Source: JBJXFE01 sp046153875
GTDB taxonomy: Bacteria > Planctomycetota > Phycisphaerae > Phycisphaerales > UBA1924
NCBI GenBank assembly: GCA_046153875.1
Contig: JBJXFE010000009.1
Coordinates: 124,001 to 188,000, forward strand
Direction of reading: 5' to 3'
Length of the DNA: 64,000 bases
Shown one piece after another: positions 1-9,622 of the stretch. Made by a program: the position numbers and the translations under genes. Each line of letters begins with the position of its first letter. Positions within the stretch are counted from its first letter, which is position 1. A model generated the notes under the pieces. It did not search any database and was not told where the DNA came from. It saw only the letters and a program-made list of their open reading frames with translations.

Positions 1-150
1 CGTCGTCCTCATGGCCGGTGGGACCATGGCGGCCGGAACCCGCAGCGAGGCGTCACTCGAGCCGGTCGTGATGATCGCGCGGGCATCCCCCGACAGCACC
101 ACGGCCCAGACGACCAGCACAACCGCGAAGGCACCGCGTGTGAACAGCAT
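1..150 (-). CDS. Secreted protein, N-terminal part only
   Basis: Fifty codons run off the left edge. The start ATG (148-150) has a GGAG box 7 nt upstream. The N-terminus is a clear Sec signal peptide: Arg at residue 5, a hydrophobic core of Phe/Val/Leu/Trp, then an Ala-Arg-Ala cleavage site around residue 25. The next residues (AIITTGSSDAS) resemble the start of secreted planctomycete proteins, but too little is present to name a family. The function is unknown. Confidence 0.6.
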   Translation of the reverse strand, partial: MLFTRGAFAVVLVVWAVVLSGDARAIITTGSSDASLRVPAAMVPPAMRTT

Positions 151-320
151 CGAATCTCCGACCGGCAGGCGCCGTTGCGCGGGGGCACACCGCACCGGTT
201 CCCCCGGCGCAGACTTTCAGGCTACCGCAGGTTTACAGGAACGCCACCTCGTGCGCGAAGCGAGCATCGAAAGCCCTTACATAATCCTGCCATCGATGGG
301 TGCTTTTTGAGTTTCAGGAC

Positions 321-349
321 TTGCCGGACCCGAGAACTCGTGTCACAAT
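321..349 (+). promoter_or_regulatory. Candidate sigma70-type promoter
   Basis: TTGCCG (321-326) and CACAAT (344-349) are separated by 17 nt, each matching 4 of 6 consensus bases. Transcription would start near 356 and end at the terminator at 454-482. If so, the left arm of the outer stem at 337-344 would lie outside the transcript, so a more upstream start is also possible. Confidence 0.35.
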
Positions 350-482
350 AGCGCCGTCTTGTCTCTCTCTCCTCCTATGACCTGGCTGCGGGCGGAAACA
401 TCTGCGGCCGGGTTTCCAAGGTAAATCTCACCGGGCGTAGGGACACGAGCGAGCGGCACCGAACGCGGTGCCGTGTTTGTTT
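337..482 (+). ncRNA. Candidate structured small RNA, family not recognised
   Basis: The gap 151-543 has no convincing gene, but this part folds well. CTCGTGTC (337-344) pairs perfectly with GACACGAG (442-449). CCTATG (374-379) pairs with CGTAGG (436-441) with one G-U, continued by CC/GG and GG/CC pairs inward. GGAAAC (394-399) pairs with GTTTCC (412-417) as the apical stem. An intrinsic terminator follows directly. No start codon with an RBS is present. It does not match 4.5S RNA, tmRNA, RNase P or the common riboswitch cores I know; a 6S-like RNA remains possible. It stands alone on plus between two minus-strand units, so it is more likely a trans-acting RNA than a leader. The rest of the gap (151-320, 483-543) shows nothing else. 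Confidence 0.45.
454..482 (+). terminator. Intrinsic terminator of the small RNA candidate
   Basis: CGGCACCG (454-461) and CGGTGCCG (466-473) form a perfect 8-bp stem with a 4-nt AACG loop, followed by the T-rich tail TGTTTGTTT. On the other strand the stem is followed by CTCGCTCG, so it terminates plus-strand transcription only. Confidence 0.7.
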
Positions 483-543
483 ATCAGGTGGCGGTCCTCA
501 GTGGGTGTCGGCGTGTGGACCCTGCCCACCGCGGCCCGCGCGG

Positions 544-1589
<1,046 letters not shown>

Positions 1590-1593
<4 letters not shown>

Positions 1594-2648
1594 GCGCGGC
1601 CTCCCGTGTTGGCGGGCGCTGGCGCGCCGCGGGCCGCGTCGAGCGGGAAGTGGCAGCGTCGTTCGCGGCCGTCCGGATCCGTGACGAACTGGGGCTCGGT
1701 GCTCACGCAGAGGTCCTGACGGTGCGTGCAGCGTTCGTAGAACCGGCAGCCCTTGGGCAGTTCGTACAGGCTGGGGACCATGCCGTCGATCGTGGCGAGG
1801 CGAACGCCCTTCTTCTTTCCGCCGGCCCTGGGAATCGAGTCGAGCAGCGCCCGCGTGTACGGGTGGCGCGGACGATGGAAGATGTCGCGGACCGGGGCGG
1901 CTTCGATCGCACGCCCGGCGTACATCACCATCACGCGGTCGCAGAACTGCGCCACGACGCCGAGGTTGTGAGTGATGAGGATGATCGCGGTCCCGAGCCG
2001 ACGCTTCAGCTCGGCCATGAGGTCGAGGATCTGCGCCTGCACGGTCACGTCCAGCGCGGTCGTCGGCTCGTCGGCGATGAGGATGTCCGGCTCGCAGCAC
2101 AGCGCGATCGCGATCATCACGCGCTGACGCATCCCGCCCGAGAGCTGGTGTGGGTAGTCGTCGATCCGCTGCTCGGGCGCCGGGATGTCCACGAGCCGGA
2201 GCATCTCGATCGCCCGCGCCCGGCGTTCGGCGCGCGCCAGCGTGGTGTGGTAGTTGAGCGCCTCCTCGATCTGCCAGCCGACGCGGAACACCGGGTTCAG
2301 GCTCGTCATCGGCTCCTGGAAGATCATCGCGATGCGGGCGCCGCGGACATCACGCATCGTCCTGGTGTCCGCGGTCGCGAGGTTCACCGGCGGACCGGGC
2401 TTGCGCGGGCTGGTGAACAGCACTTCGCTGCCCGGCTTGATGAACGAGGTGCGCTCGGGCAGCAGCCGCATGATCGACTTGCCGGTCACGGTCTTGCCGC
2501 ACCCGGACTCCCCCACGATCGCCAGTGTCTCGCCCGCGGCCAGATCGAACGACAGGTCGTCCACGGCCGTGACGACGCCCAGGTCCGTGCGGAAGCACGT
2601 GGACAGGCGTCGGACCGAGAGGATGGGTGGGCCGTTCCGTTCCAACAC
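1590..2648 (-). CDS. oppD: Peptide ABC transporter ATP-binding protein, OppD/DppD type
   Basis: Second ATPase of the importer, 352 aa. Walker A GESGCGKT is at about residues 46-53, the signature LSGGMRQRVMIAIAL and Walker B ILIADEPTTALD are intact, and the C-terminal cysteine motif (CRFYERCTHR) is present. I chose the GTG at 2646-2648 because it follows an AGGCGGAG ribosome-binding site and lies about 25 nt after the permease stop; longer in-frame extensions run into permease coding sequence. Confidence 0.92.
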
Positions 2649-2674
2649 GTGCTCCGCCTGTCCGTCTCCTCTGC

Positions 2675-3949
2675 TCACCCCACGTGCTTCGGATCGAACG
2701 CATCCTGCAGCGCATCGGACACGATGTTGAACGCCAGCACGAGTCCGAACATGAGCACCGTCGCGGTCCCGATCTGCCAGAAGTACCCGTTGATGACCTC
2801 CTGCGTAGATTCCTGGATCATCCGGCCCCACGACGGGCCGACCTTCACGCCGAGATTCAGGAACGACAGGATCACCTCGAACTTGATCGCCGCGATGAAG
2901 AGCAGCGAGAAGTTGACGAAGACCAGGTGCATGCAGTTGGGGACGACGTGCCGGAGCATGATGTAGACCCGGGAGAACCCGATAGCCGTCGCCGCCTGCA
3001 CGTACTCAAGCTCCTTGAGCTTCATCGTCTCCCCGCGGATGACGCGGCACGAGCCGATCCAGAACGTCATGCACATGGCTGTGTATACCGGGATGAGGCT
3101 CAGATACGGGCGCGTCACGTCGTCGAAGATGCTCCCCGCGAACATGAACACGAGCACGGCGAGCAGCACCAGGTCCGGGATCGACGAGAGCGTGGAGTAG
3201 AGCCAGACCACGACGTGGTCTACCCATCCGCCGAGGAACCCGGCGGCCGCGCCGATGAGCGAACCGATCACGACAGAGACGAACGCAACGACGAGGCCGA
3301 CCTGGATGGCGACCTTGATGGAGTACAGCCCCCGGATCATGATCGATCGCCCCTGGCGGTCGGTACCCAGCGACGTGCGGAGCGCGTACATGGACCGGTC
3401 GAACCCGCTCATCGGAGCGAAGAGCGACTCGATCGTGTGTTCGAGTTCCGCGATCGTGGGCAGAAACGCCGGGTCCTTGTCGAGATCCTCGGAGGCGTTC
3501 AGCTCGCGGTAAATATCGTTGGCGATGCGGAGGATGGCCTGGGTTTCTTCGAGCGGGCGGTCGGCGACGCGCTTCTCGCCGAAGGCCATGCGGGCGAGGT
3601 TGGCGCGCTTGTCGTCGTCGCTCCGTCGCGCGGGCAGGGCCTTGCGGAACTCGTCGAGCCAGAACTTGCACGCACGGACGCGGCGCTCAGGGGTCGCCCG
3701 CTCGAGGAACCCCGGCAGGGTGAAGGGCGCGATGACCGCCTCGGCCTTGTCGAGCGTCACGGCCCCGAGCACGGGGTGCTTCGACGAGTCGTACCACCCG
3801 GTCTTCGCCCCCAACATCGCGCCCGCGTCGCACGCGAGCACCCACAGGCCGAACGCCGCGTAGACGAGGATCACGCTCAGCGCGAGCACGGCCTGGCGGT
3901 TGCGGAAGAACTTCCTCCAGGCCCGGGTTCGTCGCAGGCGGGCGATCAT
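2675..3949 (-). CDS. oppC: Peptide ABC transporter permease, OppC/DppC type, with extra periplasmic domain
   Basis: Inner-membrane permease, 424 aa, longer than the roughly 300 aa usual for OppC. After the first membrane segment (residues about 20-40) comes a hydrophilic, charged insert of more than 100 residues before the conserved GTDRQGRSIMIRGLYS motif and the remaining five or so membrane helices. The EAA loop that contacts the ATPases is present (AATAIGFSRVYIMLRHVVPN). The ATG overlaps the oppB stop as ATGA. The insert probably lies outside the membrane next to the binding-protein docking face; its role is unknown. Confidence 0.9.
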   Translation of the reverse strand: MIARLRRTRAWRKFFRNRQAVLALSVILVYAAFGLWVLACDAGAMLGAKTGWYDSSKHPVLGAVTLDKAEAVIAPFTLPGFLERATPERRVRACKFWLDEFRKALPARRSDDDKRANLARMAFGEKRVADRPLEETQAILRIANDIYRELNASEDLDKDPAFLPTIAELEHTIESLFAPMSGFDRSMYALRTSLGTDRQGRSIMIRGLYSIKVAIQVGLVVAFVSVVIGSLIGAAAGFLGGWVDHVVVWLYSTLSSIPDLVLLAVLVFMFAGSIFDDVTRPYLSLIPVYTAMCMTFWIGSCRVIRGETMKLKELEYVQAATAIGFSRVYIMLRHVVPNCMHLVFVNFSLLFIAAIKFEVILSFLNLGVKVGPSWGRMIQESTQEVINGYFWQIGTATVLMFGLVLAFNIVSDALQDAFDPKHVG

Positions 3950-4974
3950 GAGAGCCTCACCCTCGGATCGACCAGCGCGTAGAGCACGTCGGTCAGGATG
4001 TTGGTGAGGATGAACACGCCCGCGATCACGGCGGTGAACGTCTGGATGATCGGGAAGTCCTTGTTGGTGATCGCGTCCAGGAGCATCTTGCCCATGCCGG
4101 GGATGCGGAACTGGTACTCCATCACGAACGAACCCGCGATGAGGAACGGGATCGTGATCATGACGCGCGTGATGATCGGGATCATCGCGTTCTTGAGCAT
4201 GTGGACGAAGATGATGCGACGGGTGGTCGCGCCCTTGGCGAGCGCGGTGGTGATGTAGTCGCGGGTGGTCTCTTCGACCATGACCGCGCGGTAGAACCGC
4301 GCGTCGTACCCCATCAGCACCACGACACCGATCAGCACGGGCAGCAGGCAGTGGTGCGCCCACGTCTGAAGCGACACGGACGCCGGATACGGGATCGAGA
4401 GCCCCGCGACGGACCACCACCCCCACGACACCCACGGCTCATAGCCGCCGGTGGCGAAGAACGAGACGCCGGTGCGCGTGGTGAGCCAGTACGCCCCGAA
4501 GTACTGCCCCAGCACGATGAACACGACGACGCTGATGCTCATGCCGAGGACAACGTAGAACATCAGGGCGCGGTCGATGAACCGCCCGCGGTAGTAGGCC
4601 GAGACCAGCCCCACCACCAGCGAGACGAGCGTCGCGAGGGCGAGTTCCGGCAGCGTGATCGAGAGCGTGGGGCCCACGGCCTCGGCGAGTTTGGTTCCGA
4701 CGTTCTGCCCCTCGTACTGCCACGAGTAGTACGGACGCTGGGCCGACCCGAAGTTGAAGGTGGCGATGCGCCCGACAAACTGGAAGTACTGGGCGTAGAA
4801 CGGCCGGTCCAGGCCCATGTTCGTGCGCTTCAGGTCGATCTGCTCCTGGGTCGCGTTCTTGCCCAGGTAGGCGCCGACCGGGTCGTTGACCCGGAGCGCG
4901 GCCATCATGACCAGGATGATCCCCAGATAGACGGGGATGCTGTAGAGCAGGCGTCTGAGGACGTAGGGCCACAT
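3946..4974 (-). CDS. oppB: Peptide ABC transporter permease, OppB/DppB type
   Basis: First permease subunit, 342 aa, with an N-terminal helix (YVLRRLLYSIPVYLGIILVM) typical of OppB and five further hydrophobic segments. The EAA-type loop KGATTRRIIFVHMLKNAMIP, contacting the ATPases, is clear. It starts 3 nt after the binding-protein gene and overlaps oppC by 4 nt, so the operon is tightly coupled. A 40-residue loop after helix 1 is slightly longer than in enteric homologues. Confidence 0.92.
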   Translation of the reverse strand: MWPYVLRRLLYSIPVYLGIILVMMAALRVNDPVGAYLGKNATQEQIDLKRTNMGLDRPFYAQYFQFVGRIATFNFGSAQRPYYSWQYEGQNVGTKLAEAVGPTLSITLPELALATLVSLVVGLVSAYYRGRFIDRALMFYVVLGMSISVVVFIVLGQYFGAYWLTTRTGVSFFATGGYEPWVSWGWWSVAGLSIPYPASVSLQTWAHHCLLPVLIGVVVLMGYDARFYRAVMVEETTRDYITTALAKGATTRRIIFVHMLKNAMIPIITRVMITIPFLIAGSFVMEYQFRIPGMGKMLLDAITNKDFPIIQTFTAVIAGVFILTNILTDVLYALVDPRVRLS

Positions 4975-4977
4975 CGT

Positions 4978-6816
4978 TCAGCGCTTCGCCTCGTCCACGT
5001 CCACGTACTTGTACCAGTTGTGAAAGTCCTCGGTCGGCTTGAAGTTCCGCAGCCACGGGTTCACGACGTAGTACCGGATGCGCCCCATGGAGCCGATGAA
5101 CGGCGCGTCCTCGATGAGCATGTCGCGCATCCGCTCGTAGATCGCGGTGCGCTCCGGACCCGGGGCCATCGTGCGGATCTTCTCGTAGAGCGCGTCGTAC
5201 TCGGGCCGGTCGTAGTTGTAGTGGTTCGCCCCCGGCGCCTTGTTGCGGCTGTAGAACAGGGCGAGGTTGTTCTCCGCGTCCGGGTAGTCGCTGCCCCATG
5301 CGAAGGAGAAGAACTGGGCCTTCTTGTCGTTGACGGCCTCGATCAGCTCGGAAAAGTCCACAAGCCGGGCGTTGAGCTTCACGCCGATCGCCTCCAGGAA
5401 CTGCTGCTCGCGGTCGGTCTGCTCTTTCTGGTTCCCGCCCCGCGACGTGTAGTAGTCGAGCGGCGGAAGGCCCGCGCCCCCGGGGTAGCCGGCCTCGGCG
5501 AGCAACCGGCGGGCCTCATCGATGTCCGGCCCGCGGTAGCTGCGCTCGGCCACGCCGTCCGCCGGGTATCCATCCAGCCCCGGCGGGATCGGGCCGTCGT
5601 AGACGGTCACGGTGCCGTTGTAGAACGACTCGTTCATGAACTCCAGGTCGTACGCGAGGCTCAGCGCCTGCCGCAGCTTGCGCGGCTTCTCGCCGTAGCC
5701 GCCCACAACGGGGTCCTCCATGTTGAACCCGCGGAAGATGAAGTCGAGCAGCGTATCCGCGTGATCGACAACTCCCCGGGCCGCGTATTCCGGACGCAGC
5801 TTGCGGGTGCGCACCACGAACGCCTTCTCAAAGTACTCCGGCGGCACCTGCGTGAAGTCGAGCTTGCCCGACTCGAAATCCAGCCACATCGGCGGGTCGT
5901 AGACGTAGAACGTCACTTCGACCCGGTCCACCAGCGGGAGGCGTCGCCCGGCCGCGGTGTCGAAGCCCAGTTGCCGGTCGCGCGCCGCCGCCTTCGCATC
6001 CAGCGGCAGTTCCGACCGGTAGACGCACTCGTGATAGTTCGGGTTGCGCCGGTAGATGATCGAGATCCCCTGCTTCCAGTCGCCCTCCGCAACCTTGAAC
6101 GGACCCGTCCCGACCGGGTGGATCGAGAATGTCGCGCCGTACTTCTCCACGGCCTCGCGCGGCACGATCGCCGTCTGAAACTGCGTGAGCACGTACATGA
6201 AGCGGAAGATCGGTTCCTTGAGCACGACCTCGAACTCGCGATCGCTCAGTTTGCGGAACCCCGCGACGGGAGCCGCGTAGTCGAACGCCTTCCCGGCATC
6301 GACCGCGGCCTTCTGCGCGGCCTTGAACTCGTCGAAACCCACGATCGTGTTCTCAACCAGCCACCAGTTTTCGTACTCATACAGCGGGTCGGCCAGTCGC
6401 TTCCAGGAATAGAACACGTCGTCCGTCATCAGTTCGCGCCCTTTGCCGCCGGGGAAGCAGGGGTCGTCGTGGAACTTGACGCCGGGTTTGAGCGTGAACT
6501 TCCAGGTGCGTGTGCCGTCGGGGTTGTCGGTCGGGCGCGGCATCTCGGTCAGGAGAAGCGGCTCAAGCTCCAGCGGGCGCTTGAGGTACTTCCACTGCAG
6601 CAGCGTCTCGTAGACCTGGGCGCACGCCTGGTTGTCGTACTGCGTCGAGCCCTTCACCGGGTCGAGGTTCTTGGCTCCGTCGGTGCGGACGGGGATGCGG
6701 ATGACCTTCTCCGCTTTCGCCTGCGCGAGCGCGGGTGTCGCGCCCGCGACGGCCGCCACGGACGCGAACAACACGAGCACGGCATGGACGGCGGCGCGGC
6801 GGACGGCTGGCCTCAT
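4978..6816 (-). CDS. Extracellular solute-binding protein, family 5
   Basis: Substrate receptor of the peptide importer, 612 aa. A signal peptide (residues 1-31, ending PALAQA) is followed by the SBP_bac_5 fold: an early segment DPVKGSTQYDNQACAQVYETL, the typical WKFTLKPGVKFHDD strand, and the late region ending in a YVVNPW motif. It is the first gene of the operon, with a strong GGAAGGAG ribosome-binding site about 9 nt before the ATG. No Cys follows the signal peptide, so it should be free in the periplasm or held by the permease. Substrate specificity cannot be read; peptides are the default for the family. Confidence 0.9.
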   Translation of the reverse strand: MRPAVRRAAVHAVLVLFASVAAVAGATPALAQAKAEKVIRIPVRTDGAKNLDPVKGSTQYDNQACAQVYETLLQWKYLKRPLELEPLLLTEMPRPTDNPDGTRTWKFTLKPGVKFHDDPCFPGGKGRELMTDDVFYSWKRLADPLYEYENWWLVENTIVGFDEFKAAQKAAVDAGKAFDYAAPVAGFRKLSDREFEVVLKEPIFRFMYVLTQFQTAIVPREAVEKYGATFSIHPVGTGPFKVAEGDWKQGISIIYRRNPNYHECVYRSELPLDAKAAARDRQLGFDTAAGRRLPLVDRVEVTFYVYDPPMWLDFESGKLDFTQVPPEYFEKAFVVRTRKLRPEYAARGVVDHADTLLDFIFRGFNMEDPVVGGYGEKPRKLRQALSLAYDLEFMNESFYNGTVTVYDGPIPPGLDGYPADGVAERSYRGPDIDEARRLLAEAGYPGGAGLPPLDYYTSRGGNQKEQTDREQQFLEAIGVKLNARLVDFSELIEAVNDKKAQFFSFAWGSDYPDAENNLALFYSRNKAPGANHYNYDRPEYDALYEKIRTMAPGPERTAIYERMRDMLIEDAPFIGSMGRIRYYVVNPWLRNFKPTEDFHNWYKYVDVDEAKR

Positions 6817-6980
6817 CGGCGAACTCCTTCCGATCGTTCGGAGCGCGTCCCCACGCCCTTGATGCTATCGGCCGCTGAGGGCACCCTCCATCGGCACGGC
6901 GTGCAAGCACCCGGTAATCTGCGGCGGACGTTGCCGTTGCGACCGCCCACCCCTCGAAGCCGCAGCCTTCGGAGTCCCGG

Positions 6981-8540
6981 ATGATCCCCCGGCCGTTCTC
7001 GTGCCCGGCCCTCGCCTCCACCGGAGGGTTTGACGCGCTGGACTGGGGCGTGTTCGCCGGATACTTCGCGCTGCTGATCGGCGCGGGGGTCTGGTTCGCG
7101 CGCCGCCGCGTGACGAGCGATCGGGACTACTTCCTCGCGGGGCGGACGATGCCCGCGTGGGCGGTTGCTGTTTCCCTGCTGGGCACGGCTCAGTCCGGGG
7201 CCACGTTCATCGGCGGACCCCAGTTCTCCTTCGCCAGCGACTACTCGTACCTGATCACGTTCGCGGGCGGGCTGCTGGCGGCCGCGCTTGTCGCGGCGTT
7301 TTTCATCCCGGCCTACTTCCGCCACGGAGTGTGGACCCCGTATGAACTCCTGGAGCGCCGGTTCGGGCGGCCGGCGCGGGTTGCGGCGAGCGTCACGTAT
7401 CTCGTGGGGCGTGTGTTCTCCAACGGCTCGCGCGTGTTCATCGGATCTCTGGCCGTCTCGTGGGTCGTCTTCGGCGATGCGAACGCCGGACACATGTTCC
7501 TCGCCATTGGCGTGCTGACCATCGCGAGCATCCTGTACGCCCTGGCGGGCGGTATTCGCAGCGCGATCTGGATCGACGCCGCGCAGTGCGCGATCTACCT
7601 CGGTGCGGCGGTGGTGGCCATCGCCTATCTGCTCTCCGTGATCCCCGTCGGCCTCCCGCAGGTTGTCGCGACTCTGATGGATCCCGGGCCGGATCAGGCC
7701 TCGAAGCTGACGGTCGTTCACACCGGGCTCGAGTGGCACAGCAAGTACACGGTGTGGACCGCGGCGACAGGGTTCTGCCTGCTCTTCATCGCGGTGTACG
7801 GGATCGACCAGGACTTCGTGCAACGGACACTCACGTGCCGGTCCGCTGCCCAGGCGGGACGTTCGGTGATGCTCGGCGTGCTCTTCCAGATCCCCGCGAC
7901 GCTGCTGTTCCTCGCGATCGGCTCGCTGCTCTGGGTCTATTACCAGCGGCCGGACCTGATGGGCGCGGCGCACCGCTACAACGACGACCACACGATCTTC
8001 CTGGAGTTCATCCTGACGCGCGTCCCGCACGGGCTGGCGGGACTGATGATCGCCGGGGTCTTCGCGGCCGGGCTTTCGACGGTCAACGCGATGTCGTCCA
8101 CGTTCGTCAACGACGGGTACAAGCACCTGTTCCCGGGACGGAGCGAACGGCACTACCTGAGCGTCGGACGCCGGGGGGTGGTCGCGTTCGGCCTTCTGCT
8201 CGGCCTGTTCGCGGCGGTGTGCGTGTTCTGGTACGACCCGAGCGACCGCACGCTGCTCGACTTCGTCCTCGACGTGATGTCGTTCGCGTACGCCGGGCTG
8301 CTTGGCGTGTTCTTCACCGCCTTGTTCACGCGCCGCGGAAACAGCGCCAGCGCGATCGCGGCACTGCTGTCGGGGTTTCTGGTCGTCACGATCCTCCAAC
8401 CGGGAGTCTGGACGCGGTTGTCGGGGGAACCGCTCGGGCTTGCGTTCCCCTGGCAGCTCGTGCTCGGGACGATGGTCGCGACGGCGGTGTGCTGCGCGGG
8501 CAACCCGCGCGCGAGCAGCCCGGCGGAGGGCGCGCCGTGA
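6981..8540 (+). CDS. Sodium:solute symporter (SSS family), likely MurNAc-type sugar uptake
   Basis: Integral membrane protein, 519 aa, about 13 hydrophobic segments. Family marks are FLAGRTMPAWAVAVSLLGT early on and GLMIAGVFAAGLSTVNAMSS in the later part. The ATG has a GGAG 9 nt upstream. Its stop overlaps the anmK start (GTGA), and murQ follows, so the likely cargo is MurNAc, anhydro-MurNAc or a related cell-wall sugar. That substrate is inferred from context; SSS members carry many solutes. Confidence 0.85.
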   Translation: MIPRPFSCPALASTGGFDALDWGVFAGYFALLIGAGVWFARRRVTSDRDYFLAGRTMPAWAVAVSLLGTAQSGATFIGGPQFSFASDYSYLITFAGGLLAAALVAAFFIPAYFRHGVWTPYELLERRFGRPARVAASVTYLVGRVFSNGSRVFIGSLAVSWVVFGDANAGHMFLAIGVLTIASILYALAGGIRSAIWIDAAQCAIYLGAAVVAIAYLLSVIPVGLPQVVATLMDPGPDQASKLTVVHTGLEWHSKYTVWTAATGFCLLFIAVYGIDQDFVQRTLTCRSAAQAGRSVMLGVLFQIPATLLFLAIGSLLWVYYQRPDLMGAAHRYNDDHTIFLEFILTRVPHGLAGLMIAGVFAAGLSTVNAMSSTFVNDGYKHLFPGRSERHYLSVGRRGVVAFGLLLGLFAAVCVFWYDPSDRTLLDFVLDVMSFAYAGLLGVFFTALFTRRGNSASAIAALLSGFLVVTILQPGVWTRLSGEPLGLAFPWQLVLGTMVATAVCCAGNPRASSPAEGAP

Positions 8541-9613
8541 GCACCCGCCTCGTCGCCGGGTGCATGACGGGCACGAGCCTCGACGGGCTCGACGCGGCGC
8601 TGGTGCGGATCGAGGGGCGGGGACTGGCGATGTCCGCGCGGTTCGTTCGCGGGATCACGAGGCCCCTGGGGGACCTGGCCGGGCCGCTGCGCCGACTGGC
8701 CGAGCAGGAACCGATGTCCGCTGGCGCGATCGCGGCGCTCGCCCGCGACTTCGCGCTGCTGCACGCCGACGCGCTGCGAAAGCTCGTCGGACCCGACCGC
8801 GTCGACCTCGTCGCCGTCCACGGCCAGACAGTGTTCCACGCACCCCCCGTGAGCTGGCAACTGATGAACGCCGGGCCGATCGCGCGGGCGCTCGGCGTGC
8901 CGGTGGTCTCCGACCTCCGCGCGGCCGACCTGGCCGCGGGCGGGCAGGGCGCGCCGATCACTCCGCTGGCCGACTGGATCTTGCTGCGGCACGCGGGTGA
9001 GGCCCGGGCCGTCGCGAACCTCGGCGGGTTCTGCAACATCACGCGCCTGCCGGCCGGCGGCGACGCGTCGGCCGTCACCGGGCAGGACGTGTGCGCGTGC
9101 AACCACCTGTTGGACACGGTGGCCCGGACGCTCTTCAACACACCCTTCGACGCCGATGGAGCGCGCGCGAGCGCCGGGTCGGTGCATGGCGAAGCCGTCG
9201 GGGACCTCGACCGCGTGCTGCGCGGGGCCGGACGCCCGGGGCGATCCCTCGGCACCGGTGATGAAGCCGCGGAGTGGGTTGCGTGCTGGCGGGCTCGCAT
9301 TCGAGCCGACGACCTGGCCGCGACGGCGTGCGGGGCGATTGCCCGGGCGATCGCCGACGCGGCGTCGGATGTCGATCGCCTCCTTCTCGCGGGCGGCGGC
9401 GCGAAGAACCGGGCGCTGGCGCGGGCGATCGCTTCCGCCTGCCCGGCCGCTGTCGAGCCCCTCGACACCCACGGCCTGCCGGGCGCCTACCGGGAGGCCG
9501 CGTGCATGGGCGTGCTCGGCGCCCTCTGTCAGGATCGTGTTCCGATCACGCTGCCCGCGGTGACCGGCGTCGCCGCCCCCGCTCCGATGGCGGGTTCCTG
9601 GACGTACCCTTAG
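8537..9613 (+). CDS. anmK: Anhydro-N-acetylmuramic acid kinase
   Basis: Opens the 1,6-anhydro ring of anhydro-MurNAc and phosphorylates it to MurNAc-6-phosphate. The N-terminal ATP-binding motif GCMTGTSLDGLDAALVRI, VHGQTVFHAP, ANLGGFCNIT and the late GGGAKNRALARAI are all characteristic. At 358 aa it is normal in length. The GTG start overlaps the symporter stop by 4 nt and murQ starts 9 nt downstream, giving consecutive steps of one pathway. Confidence 0.93.
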   Translation: MSTRLVAGCMTGTSLDGLDAALVRIEGRGLAMSARFVRGITRPLGDLAGPLRRLAEQEPMSAGAIAALARDFALLHADALRKLVGPDRVDLVAVHGQTVFHAPPVSWQLMNAGPIARALGVPVVSDLRAADLAAGGQGAPITPLADWILLRHAGEARAVANLGGFCNITRLPAGGDASAVTGQDVCACNHLLDTVARTLFNTPFDADGARASAGSVHGEAVGDLDRVLRGAGRPGRSLGTGDEAAEWVACWRARIRADDLAATACGAIARAIADAASDVDRLLLAGGGAKNRALARAIASACPAAVEPLDTHGLPGAYREAACMGVLGALCQDRVPITLPAVTGVAAPAPMAGSWTYP

Positions 9614-9622
9614 CCGAGCACC

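Noticed and set aside
11..310. Small plus-strand open frame at the left edge
   Set aside because: Opposes a minus-strand signal-peptide gene with a good ribosome-binding site, and has no RBS or domain of its own.
290..310. CCATCGATGG plus T5 as a terminator before the small RNA
   Set aside because: The palindrome leaves no loop, and the T run is separated by GTGC.
4201..6984. Long plus-strand open frame opposite the peptide transporter genes
   Set aside because: It is antisense to oppB and the binding-protein gene, is Arg/His/Asp-rich with no domain, and arises from GC-rich third-position bias.
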